Shown: positions 24,595-32,636 of the stretch, piece by piece
Numbering within the stretch: the stretch's first letter is position 1
Layout of the letters: each line of letters opens with the position of its first letter
NCBI GenBank assembly: GCA_052034685.1
Contig: JBPOIH010000007.1
Span: 1 to 64,000, forward strand
DNA length: 64,000 bases
From: CAYUUR01 sp052034685
GTDB lineage: Bacteria; Patescibacteriota; Saccharimonadia; Saccharimonadales; CAYUUR01
Direction of reading: 5' to 3'
The notes under the pieces: generated by a model
The model's input: only the letters and a program-made list of their open reading frames with translations
The model's database searches: none
Told to the model about the DNA's origin: nothing
Made by a program: the position numbers and the translations under genes

Positions 24595-27500
24595 TACGCT
24601 ACCTCCTTCTCTGCTTCATCATCTGAGACGGCTACCGAAGCCTCGTCTGCATCATCGGATGTATCATCCGCAACTACTGTCGTGGTTGCACTGCCGTGCA
24701 GTTCATCGTCAAGTTCCATCATGGCAAACTCGTCTGTGACTGCATCTTCAGTAATATCGATGTTGTTAATTTCTTCTGTAGGCACAGGAACGTCTGAAAT
24801 ATGTGCTGCTTCGTCTTTGACGTTGTCAGCAAGCACTTCTTCAGCGTCAATGACAGCATCTGATGTTACGAGGTCAACCTTAAGGCCAAGACCTTGTAGC
24901 TCTTTTACAAGCACGTTGAACGATTCAGGGACCTTTGGTCCAACAATCTCTGTCTTCTTAATGATAGACTCGTAAGCTTTGCTACGACCATACACATCGT
25001 CTGACTTGATAGTCAGCATTTCTTGCAAGGTGTTTGATGCGCCGTATGCTTCGAGCGCCCACACTTCCATTTCTCCAAATCGCTGACCACCGTTTTGCGC
25101 CTTACCGCCAAGAGGCTGTTGCGTCACCATGGTGTATGGACCAGTTGAACGCGCGTGGATCTTGTCAGTAACCATGTGATTGAGCTTAATCATGTACATA
25201 CTACCGACGGTAGTGCGTTCCTTGAAGGCTTCACCGGTACGCCCATCATAGAGCTGCTGCTTGCCGTCTTCTGGCAGACCAGCCTCTTTGAGGAGTTCTT
25301 GGATAGTCGTAATCTTAACACCGTCGAATGATGGACTTGCAACGGTAATACCGAGTGCGCGAGCTGCCATACCAAGGTGTGTTTCAAACAGCTGTCCTAC
25401 GTTCATACGACTTGGCACGCCCAACGGGTTCAACACGATGTCGATTGGCGTACCATCTTCTGTGAATGGCATGTCTTCAATCGGCATAACGCGGGCGATA
25501 ACACCCTTGTTACCGTGACGTCCACCAAGCTTATCGCCAACAGAGATCTTGCGCATTTGAGCCACAAAGACTTGGATCTGCATGATGACACCAGCTTTGA
25601 GTTCATGTCCGTTCGCACGTGAGAAGACTTTGACGCCAACAACTTTACCGTGCTTACCGTTACTCATACGCTGTGATGTATCACGAACTTCTTTGGCTTT
25701 TTCACCAAAGATAGCTCGCAGCAAGCGTTCTTCGCTAGAAAGCTCTTGTTCGCCCTTTGGCGTAATCTTACCAACCAAGATGTCTCCTGGGTGGACTTCT
25801 GCACCAATACGGACAATACCGTCTTCATCAAGGTGACGAAGTGCGTCTTCTGAAACATTCGGGATATCACGAGTAACAATTTCAGGGCCTAACTTTGTCT
25901 CGCGAACTTCCGTCATGTAGTCCACGATATGAACTGATGTCAGCGTGTCGTCTTCCACGAGTTTACGAGAGATGATGATAGCATCTTCAAAGTTGTAACC
26001 ACGCCATGGCATGAATGCTACAAAGAGATCCTTGCCAAGTGCCAGTTCGCCCTTAGAGATCGACATACCTTCGATAAGCACATCGTCTTTTTTAACCTTC
26101 TGACCAGCTGTTACGACAACCTTTTGGTTGATGCTAGTGCCTTCGTTGCTACGAACGTAGTGAAGTGGTTCGTACTTGACGCTGCCGCTCTTGTATTTAA
26201 CAACTACTTCGTCAGCTGAGGCCCGCGTTACTTCACCGGCGTCTTCAGCAAGGATCATTTGACCACTGTTACGAGCAACAGCACCTTCTAGACCAGTACC
26301 AACAATTGGCGCTTGTGGCTTAATAAGCGGAACAGCTTGACGCTGCTGGTTACTACCCATCAATGAGCGATACACATAGTTCTTTTCAATGAACGGAATC
26401 AGACCGGCTGATGAACCGATAATCTGCTTACGCGATGCATCCATGTGTGTTACATCGTTAGAATCAACTTCACCTGTCTGCAAGCGGTTACGAGCACTCA
26501 CGCGCTCACTTACAAAGTAGCCGTTTTCATCAAGTTCTTCAGTAGCGTTAGCGATGGTCGCTGATTCTTCTGCAGATGCGTCAAGATAGATAACTTCATT
26601 TGTTACCTTGGCTCGTACCGGCCATGTTACTTGATTCTTGACGGTTGCTAGCTTTTTAGCATCTGCATCCGTAATCGTTGCACCAGCCTTGACAATAACT
26701 TTACCTTTTTCGTCTTCGAGGTTAACTCGAGCAATATAGCCAGCTGCATCTTTAGCAGTAACAGCGTTAACTACTTTACGGTACGGTGTTTCAACCAATC
26801 CGTAGTCATTAATTCGAGCATAGCTAGCAAGGTTTAGTACCAAGCCGATGTTGGCGCCTTCTGGAGTTTCAACTGCACAGATACGACCGTAGTGGGTGGC
26901 ATGCGCGTCACGTACTTCAAAACCGGCACGTTCACGAGACAATCCACCAGGACCCATTGAACTCAGGCGTCGCTTGTGAGCAAGCTCAGACAGTGGGTTA
27001 ATCTGATCCATGAACTGAGAAAGCTGTGATGAAGCAAAGAATTCACGCACCGCAGCAACAATTGGACGAGCATTGATGAGCTGGCCGGGAGTAACCGTCT
27101 CAATCTCTGACATGCTCATTCTGTCCTTAGTATTGCGTTCCATACGGAGCAAACCGATACGGAATTGTCGTTGTACGAGTTCGCCAACCAATTTAACACG
27201 ACGGTTTGCGAGTGAATCGATATCGTCAGCAGGTTCCTGCGTGTTATTAAGGCGGATAAGCTCTGCAATAATCGCCGTAAGGTCTTCAAGACGCATAATA
27301 CGGTTTTCTGCAGTGTTAGGGATGTCGATGTTCAGACGTTTGTTGATCTTATAACGACCAACACGACTAAAGTCAAAACGCTTGAAGTTATAGAACATGT
27401 TTTCTAGTAGACTTCGCGCGTTGTCTACTGTTGCAAGATCACCGGGTCGCAAGCGACGATAAACTTCAATCAAGGCATCATTTGTGCCACGAGCAGGGTC

Positions 27501-28181
27501 CTTGTCAAGCGTTGCAGTAATGTGGCTTAGTTTACCCTGATCAACATGTGCAAACGTTTCACGCATTTGGTTTTCATTGAGACCAAGCGCACGCAACAGC
27601 GTTGTTACTGGTATCTTACGCTTACGGTCAATTTTGACATACAGAGCACCGTTCGCGGCGGTCTCAAACTCAAGCCATGCGCCACGGCCAGGAATAACTT
27701 TAGCGCCGTAAAGATTAGTAGTACCGTGCATATCGGCAGTAAAGAAAACACCAGCAGAACGGATCAGCTGGCTTACAACAACGCGTTCAGCGCCATTAAT
27801 GATAAACGTACCGCGAGTGGTCATCCATGGGTAATCACCGAGGTAAATTTCTTGTTCTTTAACTTCGCCAGTGACTTTATTAGTCAGTTCGACCACTGCC
27901 TTAAGCGGTGCGTCATAACTAACATTGTTTTCTCTGGCTTCTGCCTCTGACATCTTTGGTGTTTCAAAGCGGTAATCCTTGAAACGAAGACTTAGTTTTG
28001 TGCCCGTATAGTCATCTATAGGGCTGATTTCACTCAAAAGCTCCCCAAGACCTTCTTCTACAAACCACTGAAATGATTTGTTCTGATGGTCTACGAGGTT
28101 TGGTAGCTTGAGAGCGTCGTCGCTAGTAGTGAAGAAAACGCGTTCCTTCGATTTGATAAGGTCTGACAAACTCTTGCTCAT
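24594..28181 (-). CDS. rpoB: RNA polymerase beta subunit
   Basis: The start is taken at MSKSLSDLIKSKERVFF (28181) with GGGAG upstream; an in-frame extension to 28286 falls in the leader. The product is 1195 residues. The rifampicin region reads FFASSQLSQFMDQINPLSE then LAHKRRLSSMGPGG; Ile stands where E. coli has Asn518 and Ala where it has Thr525, while the Asp516, His526 and Ser531 equivalents are kept. The C-terminus carries an acidic tail of about 80 residues (DDTSDDADEASVAVSDDEAEKEVA). Co-transcribed with rpoC. Confidence 0.98.
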   Translation of the reverse strand: MSKSLSDLIKSKERVFFTTSDDALKLPNLVDHQNKSFQWFVEEGLGELLSEISPIDDYTGTKLSLRFKDYRFETPKMSEAEARENNVSYDAPLKAVVELTNKVTGEVKEQEIYLGDYPWMTTRGTFIINGAERVVVSQLIRSAGVFFTADMHGTTNLYGAKVIPGRGAWLEFETAANGALYVKIDRKRKIPVTTLLRALGLNENQMRETFAHVDQGKLSHITATLDKDPARGTNDALIEVYRRLRPGDLATVDNARSLLENMFYNFKRFDFSRVGRYKINKRLNIDIPNTAENRIMRLEDLTAIIAELIRLNNTQEPADDIDSLANRRVKLVGELVQRQFRIGLLRMERNTKDRMSMSEIETVTPGQLINARPIVAAVREFFASSQLSQFMDQINPLSELAHKRRLSSMGPGGLSRERAGFEVRDAHATHYGRICAVETPEGANIGLVLNLASYARINDYGLVETPYRKVVNAVTAKDAAGYIARVNLEDEKGKVIVKAGATITDADAKKLATVKNQVTWPVRAKVTNEVIYLDASAEESATIANATEELDENGYFVSERVSARNRLQTGEVDSNDVTHMDASRKQIIGSSAGLIPFIEKNYVYRSLMGSNQQRQAVPLIKPQAPIVGTGLEGAVARNSGQMILAEDAGEVTRASADEVVVKYKSGSVKYEPLHYVRSNEGTSINQKVVVTAGQKVKKDDVLIEGMSISKGELALGKDLFVAFMPWRGYNFEDAIIISRKLVEDDTLTSVHIVDYMTEVRETKLGPEIVTRDIPNVSEDALRHLDEDGIVRIGAEVHPGDILVGKITPKGEQELSSEERLLRAIFGEKAKEVRDTSQRMSNGKHGKVVGVKVFSRANGHELKAGVIMQIQVFVAQMRKISVGDKLGGRHGNKGVIARVMPIEDMPFTEDGTPIDIVLNPLGVPSRMNVGQLFETHLGMAARALGITVASPSFDGVKITTIQELLKEAGLPEDGKQQLYDGRTGEAFKERTTVGSMYMIKLNHMVTDKIHARSTGPYTMVTQQPLGGKAQNGGQRFGEMEVWALEAYGASNTLQEMLTIKSDDVYGRSKAYESIIKKTEIVGPKVPESFNVLVKELQGLGLKVDLVTSDAVIDAEEVLADNVKDEAAHISDVPVPTEEINNIDITEDAVTDEFAMMELDDELHGSATTTVVADDTSDDADEASVAVSDDEAEKEVA

Positions 28182-28321
28182 GTAAAGCAATACTCCCGTG
28201 TTATAAATTGATTGTTTTTGGTTACTCTTGCGCGCGAAGACTCTAAGAGGGGGTTTTAGGTGCTTATCTGTGCTTTTGAGAGGCAACTACAGCACTACCC
28301 ACTTACCCTACTTCTCGGTGT

Positions 28322-28350
28322 ATTCTATCTATCAATAACACAAGTGTCAA
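28322..28350 (-). promoter_or_regulatory. promoter of rpoB-rpoC
   Basis: Minus-strand TTGACA (28345-28350), exactly 17 nt, TAGAAT (28322-28327). Start predicted near 28314, leaving a leader of about 130 nt before rpoB. Confidence 0.8.
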
Positions 28351-28360
28351 GCGCTTGGCA

Positions 28361-29026
28361 TCAACTCATTGAGATCTGATGTAAGCCACGACCTATCTCT
28401 TTGTCGCCAACAATGCCTAAAATTTCAATAAACAAGCGATTCATATTGGGTGCTTCATAAGCGGTTTGTTCAATAGTAAATTGGCCCAGCCTGAGTGTCT
28501 CTGGATCGCTGCGTTGTTCAAATCTGGTTTGGTCAACCAGCTCTTCAAGGAATTCTTCACCCTTCCAAACATGTATGCTTACTGGTTGATCATTGCACTC
28601 ACGTAAAGCCAAAGCAGCCATAACATAGGTCATAGCTTGATCGGGTGCAATCAACTCTCTTATAACTCGGTAACGGTGTGGCAAGAGTTCAGAAACATGG
28701 AGTTTAGCTGCGCGCTCTATGCTTCCAATTGGCCAGGGCCGCTTACTCGATACATTGTCGGCCGTAGTGCAGATCGCATCAAGCCCAGATGCACTGTCAT
28801 GAACGACAACGCTTCGGTGTGCGTAACGTTGCCGAGAACGGTTGAGTTCAGTACCAACGGTACGGTTTGGATACGCCCAGTTAAGCGGTTCTGTATTTGC
28901 AACCGCTGCACCGCGTTGCACTCCAAGCATTTGAGCATAATAACCAAGACGTAATTCTTGCACCTCAGGCCAGTGTTGCTGCATGAGCTCCGCTGGCGTT
29001 GTTTCGGCATAAGCTGAGTGTTCCAT
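28361..29026 (-). CDS. protein of unknown function between clpP and rpoB
   Basis: 221 residues, soluble, no family recognised. It begins MEHSAYAETTPAELMQQHWPE; the middle has YAHRSVVVHDSASGLDAICTTADN and a helical region PDQAMTYVMAALALRECNDQPVSIHVW; it ends FIEILGIVGDKEIGRGLHQISMS. TACCAT sits 6 nt before the ATG, a weak -10 for a leaderless transcript. It ends 10 nt before the rpoB promoter. Confidence 0.65.
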   Translation of the reverse strand: MEHSAYAETTPAELMQQHWPEVQELRLGYYAQMLGVQRGAAVANTEPLNWAYPNRTVGTELNRSRQRYAHRSVVVHDSASGLDAICTTADNVSSKRPWPIGSIERAAKLHVSELLPHRYRVIRELIAPDQAMTYVMAALALRECNDQPVSIHVWKGEEFLEELVDQTRFEQRSDPETLRLGQFTIEQTAYEAPNMNRLFIEILGIVGDKEIGRGLHQISMS

Positions 29027-29067
29027 AATGTTATGGTAGCACAGCCTACACGCTGAAACATGAGCGT

Positions 29068-29676
29068 TTACTTTGGCGGGTTGTCTATGATCTTATCGAC
29101 AATGCCGTATTTGAGTGACTCAGTAGCAGTCATCCACTTATCGCGTTCCATGTCTTCGTGAATTTTAGCTACTTTTTGACCAGTGTTTTTAGCCATAATC
29201 TCTTCAAGTAACTTCTTAACGCGCAGACTTTCACGCAGGTCAATTTCTTGATCTGTTACTTTTCCACGAGTACCACTGGAAGGCTGATGAACCATCACGG
29301 ATGCATTTGGCAAGATCATGCGCTTACCTTTGGTGCCGCTGCTTAGTATAAATGCTGCTGCACTCGCCTGAATGCCAATGCCGACAGTTTGGATATCACT
29401 CTTAACAAAGTTCATAGTGTCGTAGATCGCCAATGCATCATAGACGCTACCGCCAGGACTGTTGATATACAGGTATATGTCTTTGCCAGGGTTTTCATTA
29501 TCAAGAAAGAGCAATTGTGCCACGATAAGGTTAGCAGTATGCGGATTAACATCTTCACCCATAAAGATAATACGGTCACGCAACAAACGAGAATATATAT
29601 CGTAGGCGCGCTCCATGCGACCCTCTGATTCAATTACAGTTGGTATAAGTGCTGCGTGTGGCGTTTGAGTAGTCAT
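29068..29676 (-). CDS. clpP: ATP-dependent Clp protease proteolytic subunit
   Basis: Serine protease core that works with Clp ATPases such as ClpC, encoded at 50577-53051. The product is 202 residues. The catalytic serine is in GIQASAAAFILSSGTKG, the histidine in ASVMVHQPSSG and the aspartate in the EIDLRESL segment. Start ATG 29676 has TATAGT (29683-29688) 6 nt upstream, so the mRNA is probably leaderless. A CIRCE operator covers the -35 box. Confidence 0.97.
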   Translation of the reverse strand: MTTQTPHAALIPTVIESEGRMERAYDIYSRLLRDRIIFMGEDVNPHTANLIVAQLLFLDNENPGKDIYLYINSPGGSVYDALAIYDTMNFVKSDIQTVGIGIQASAAAFILSSGTKGKRMILPNASVMVHQPSSGTRGKVTDQEIDLRESLRVKKLLEEIMAKNTGQKVAKIHEDMERDKWMTATESLKYGIVDKIIDNPPK

Positions 29677-29682
29677 AACTCA

Positions 29683-29725
29683 ACTATAGCAAAGCGAATT
29701 GGCACTCGTCAAGTGAGAGTGCTAG
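29683..29725 (-). promoter_or_regulatory. CIRCE operator and promoter of clpP
   Basis: TTGGCACTC-N9-GAGTGCTAG at 29699-29725 is a CIRCE element (consensus TTAGCACTC-N9-GAGTGCTAA) with two changes, the binding site of the heat-shock repressor HrcA. On the minus strand TTGACG inside it, an 18-nt spacer and TATAGT (29683-29688) form the promoter. The upstream gene's TAG stop (29722-29724) lies in the operator arm. Confidence 0.88.
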
Positions 29726-30015
29726 TTTGTTGTGATAGTCTGTGACAGTACTTGTGTTACACCTAGCGCGGCTGCTTCGTTCCGGCGTTCAATGTGATCG
29801 GCACCGAGATATAAACTTGCTTGAGCAACAAGCGCTGTCATGCCAGCCCCAATAGTATGAATAACGTCTTGTACTTCTATTGTAGTACTAAGATCATGCT
29901 TCACCTCAAGTACCGTCATGGCCACACTAAGCACAGCAGCACCGAGTGTTGCTATTTTGCCCATAGAACCAAGATCTTCTTGTTGTGCAAGCGTTATTGA
30001 TGAATATCTTTCCAT
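29722..30015 (-). CDS. small membrane protein of unknown function upstream of clpP
   Basis: 97 residues with two hydrophobic stretches (GKIATLGAAVLSVAMTVLEV; IHTIGAGMTALVAQASLYLG), no family recognised. TATAAT lies 9 nt before the ATG. Its stop codon is part of the clpP CIRCE. Before the transposon inserted, the 34670-34906 gene ended just upstream of it. Confidence 0.65.
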   Translation of the reverse strand: MERYSSITLAQQEDLGSMGKIATLGAAVLSVAMTVLEVKHDLSTTIEVQDVIHTIGAGMTALVAQASLYLGADHIERRNEAAALGVTQVLSQTITTN

Positions 30016-30056
30016 AAGAAGCCTATTATACCATACATTCCGTATGTGTCTATACT

Positions 30057-30064
30057 ATTTCACT
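30057..30064. repeat. target-site duplication, left copy
   Basis: ATTTCACT directly before the left inverted repeat; the identical octamer follows the right inverted repeat at 34707-34714. Eight bases is the duplication size known for the IS1595 family. Confidence 0.93.
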
Positions 30065-30090
30065 AGCACTAATATACTTGACTAATCAAT
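30065..30090 (+). repeat. left terminal inverted repeat of the transposon
   Basis: 26 bp starting AGCACTAATATACTTGAC, the exact reverse complement of 34681-34706. It contains TTGACT, which acts as the -35 box of the transposase promoter. Confidence 0.93.
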
Positions 30091-30106
30091 AACAGGGGTG
30101 TAAACT
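30078..30106 (+). promoter_or_regulatory. transposase promoter, -35 inside the inverted repeat
   Basis: TTGACT (30078-30083), 17-nt spacer, TAAACT (30101-30106); the transposase ATG follows after 6 nt, so the mRNA should be leaderless. Transposase binding to its end would cover the -35. Confidence 0.6.
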
Positions 30107-30112
30107 AAAAGT

Positions 30113-31012
30113 ATGAAGTATCCGACCACCCTCCTTGAAGCAGTTCGCTACTTTTCTGACCCAGAGGTGTGCGTTTCATATATGGCTAGCTTGCGTTGGC
30201 CAGATGGTGCTATTTGCCCCACCTGTGGCCGTACAGACGTAAGCATTCTGAAAAGTCAGCAACGCTTTCAGTGTAAGTCACGTCACGCTAAACGACAGTT
30301 CTCCGTTAAGGTCGGCACCATCTTTGAAGATAGCCCACTCGGACTAGATAAATGGCTCCCAGCTGTCTGGATGATCGTTAATTCTAAAAACGGTGTCAGC
30401 TCGTACGAAATAGCTCGAGCATTAGGCGTAACTCAAAAGACTGCTTGGTTTATGGATCATCGCATTCGAGCTGCCATGAAGTATGGTGGCTTTGACAAAC
30501 TTGACGACCCCGTAGAAGCAGATGAAACCTACATAGGCGGTAAAACCACTGAAGAGCGTGGACGGTTTAGCAATAAGTCGGCCGTTATTGGTGTCGTCGA
30601 AAAGAAAAAGAATGTTGGCCAAATACGAGCTTTCGCTACTAAACATGCTGACGCTACGGTAGCACTGCCGTTTTTGCGAGCCCAGCTCAAACAAGGTGCA
30701 ACCTTGTATACAGACGAAAGCCGAATATACCATCGAGCTAAGTTCGAGTTTTTTCACGAGTCAGTTAACCACCATGACGGCGAGTATGCCCGTGGCACAG
30801 TTTCAACTACGACCATAGATGGTTTTTGGAACTTAATGAAACGCTCCATCAAAGGAACATATACCCATGTGTCGGCTGGTCACCTAAACAAATATGTAGA
30901 CGAGCACACTTATCGCTACAACACCCGTGCACTTAAAGACAGCGAACGGTTTAACCACTGGTTTAGTACTTGCAACCAGCGACTACTGTACAAAGCTTTA
31001 GTAGGTCGTTAA
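30113..31012 (+). CDS. IS1595-family transposase (ISXO2-like DDE)
   Basis: 299 residues. The N-terminal zinc ribbon holds CPTCGRTD (Cys35, Cys38) and a further FQCKSRHAKRQF segment. A helix-turn-helix follows (VSSYEIARALGVTQKTAWFMDHRI), then the ISXO2-like DDE catalytic domain with VEADETYIGG (about residue 135), TLYTDESRIYHRA, and the end HLNKYVDEHTYRYNTR. Intact and full length, matching the intact ends. A short hairpin AATACTTC/GAAGTATT (31011-31033) overlaps its stop codon. Confidence 0.93.
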   Translation: MKYPTTLLEAVRYFSDPEVCVSYMASLRWPDGAICPTCGRTDVSILKSQQRFQCKSRHAKRQFSVKVGTIFEDSPLGLDKWLPAVWMIVNSKNGVSSYEIARALGVTQKTAWFMDHRIRAAMKYGGFDKLDDPVEADETYIGGKTTEERGRFSNKSAVIGVVEKKKNVGQIRAFATKHADATVALPFLRAQLKQGATLYTDESRIYHRAKFEFFHESVNHHDGEYARGTVSTTTIDGFWNLMKRSIKGTYTHVSAGHLNKYVDEHTYRYNTRALKDSERFNHWFSTCNQRLLYKALVGR

Positions 31013-31185
31013 TACTTCAGCCCATGAAGTATTAAGCTCAATACCTAACAGATATAAGTACACTTCTTCTTATTCCTTTTTTCTTTATAAATAAAGTGGA
31101 GCATTTTCTTTTTCTTTCTTCTCGCTATACAGTGGGTAGTAACGTGAGTGTATGGTGGTAGCTTGCAGTAGATGAGGCAATCGCT

Positions 31186-32076
31186 ATGGACAGTAAAACT
31201 AGACTAACTAAACAGCAATTCGATTTACTCAGATTCATATATTCACATAGGTTTGTAACGACGAAACAGGTACAAAGATATCTAGCTAAGAGCCATATTC
31301 AGGAAGCACAGCAAAGACTAAATACTTTACTAGCTAAACAGTATATTGGTCGCAGATACAGTAGCGATGACAAGTTACTTGGACGCTACGCTAGCTACTT
31401 TCTCTTACCGGACGGCATGGAACTTATTAAAGGCCATGCCGACCTTAAAGCCCTACGACTGATGCATAAAGATCCGACTGCTTCTCAGCGATTCATTGAC
31501 CACAATATTGCCGTTGGGGATGTAGCCGCAGACATAAAACATATGCTCAAAGACGTACTGGATGAAGTAGATTTCCATACCAAGACCGATATTATGTACC
31601 AGTCCAGAGTTGAATACGAAAGTAATTGGGACGGCAGTGATGACTTTGAGGTTATGACCGATTTCTACACCAAGCCAATGCCAGACGGCCATTTACAAGG
31701 CTGGCCAGTTGACTACGAAAATGTAACTTTTATCGGCTTTTTTGTTGAGGTATGGCACGACAGCGTACCGTTCTGGGTCTACCGCAAACGAATACAGTAT
31801 CTTATTGAATACACCGACGACGAAACCTGGCAGGAATATAACAGTGGTAGTGACACTCCACCCTTTTTGCTAGTTTGCGACAATCCAACCTTACAACGGC
31901 GTGTGCAGCGATATCTACGCAGAATTTACGATAGTGTAAGTCATGACTACCAATTCTTAGTCACAAACCGACAGTTATTAGCTGAAGCCAAAAGTAACGA
32001 TGCTATTTGGACAAGAGTGGACGATGAAGTTACAGAGACTATACAGTTGACGGATGTGCCGGAGGGGTATGAGTAG
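31186..32076 (+). CDS. replication-relaxation family protein
   Basis: 296 residues. The N-terminal winged helix (TKQQFDLLRFIYSHRFVTTKQVQRYL) is followed by HIQEAQQRLNTLLAKQYIGRRY and DHNIAVGDVAADIKHML, the pattern of the replication-relaxation family. That family is known mainly on plasmids and conjugative elements of Actinobacteria and Saccharibacteria. The C-terminal half is acidic and aromatic (FFVEVWHDSVPFWVYRKRIQYLIEY). It is separated from the transposase by 173 nt of pyrimidine-rich sequence with no gene. No relaxase or coupling protein is present here, so its role on the transposon is unknown. Confidence 0.7.
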   Translation: MDSKTRLTKQQFDLLRFIYSHRFVTTKQVQRYLAKSHIQEAQQRLNTLLAKQYIGRRYSSDDKLLGRYASYFLLPDGMELIKGHADLKALRLMHKDPTASQRFIDHNIAVGDVAADIKHMLKDVLDEVDFHTKTDIMYQSRVEYESNWDGSDDFEVMTDFYTKPMPDGHLQGWPVDYENVTFIGFFVEVWHDSVPFWVYRKRIQYLIEYTDDETWQEYNSGSDTPPFLLVCDNPTLQRRVQRYLRRIYDSVSHDYQFLVTNRQLLAEAKSNDAIWTRVDDEVTETIQLTDVPEGYE

Positions 32077-32102
32077 AGGCGAGACATAGTATAATTACCT
32101 CT

Positions 32103-32636
32103 ATGAACGCATATCATATAACTGGCGCATCGGGTTCGGGCAAAAGTCATGTTGGACGTGAGCTCGGTAAAAGAGGCTTTCGTGTAATCGAGACTGACTT
32201 TGAGCCAGGCTTAAGCGATTGGGCTCACAAAGAAACTCGACAAAGGGCTGAGGAACCGAGACAACCATTTCCAACTGAATGGGTTGAAGCACACGGTTGG
32301 TACTGGGACAGAGATAAAATGCATGAACTCGTTGAAGGCACTGGCGATGTTCCAGTATTCTTCGTGGGTGGGGCTCACAATGAAACAGAGTTCTATCCGC
32401 TATTCCGAAAACGTTTTGGTTTATTTATAGATGATAAAGACGAGCTGACCAGAAGGCTGCAGGAGCGTGAACCGGAAAGATGGATTGACGGTTCGCAAGA
32501 GCTTACGAATGTACTGGAATGGAATGACAAATCCAGAGCATTCAATGAGCAGCACGGTGCGATATCCATAGACAGCTCACAACCTGTTGAAACTATTGCC
32601 GACGTTATACTTAAGCATGTAGACGGAGATACGTAA
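32103..32636 (+). CDS. P-loop kinase-like NTPase, transposon passenger
   Basis: 177 residues. Walker A is ITGASGSGKSHVGREL (residues 6-21), followed by RVIETDFEPGLSDW, similar to adenylate/shikimate-kinase-like small-molecule kinases. A later FVGGAHNETEFYPLFRKRFGLFID plus the Arg-rich RRLQEREPERW could be the lid. TATAAT (32090-32095) stands 7 nt before the ATG, so it is likely leaderless. A TAATG junction couples it to the next gene. The substrate is unknown; a nucleotide or an antibiotic are both possible. Confidence 0.7.
   Translation: MNAYHITGASGSGKSHVGRELGKRGFRVIETDFEPGLSDWAHKETRQRAEEPRQPFPTEWVEAHGWYWDRDKMHELVEGTGDVPVFFVGGAHNETEFYPLFRKRFGLFIDDKDELTRRLQEREPERWIDGSQELTNVLEWNDKSRAFNEQHGAISIDSSQPVETIADVILKHVDGDT

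Noticed and set aside
31011..31033. Terminator after the transposase
   Set aside because: AATACTTC/GAAGTATT forms a weak AT-rich stem without a following T-tract.
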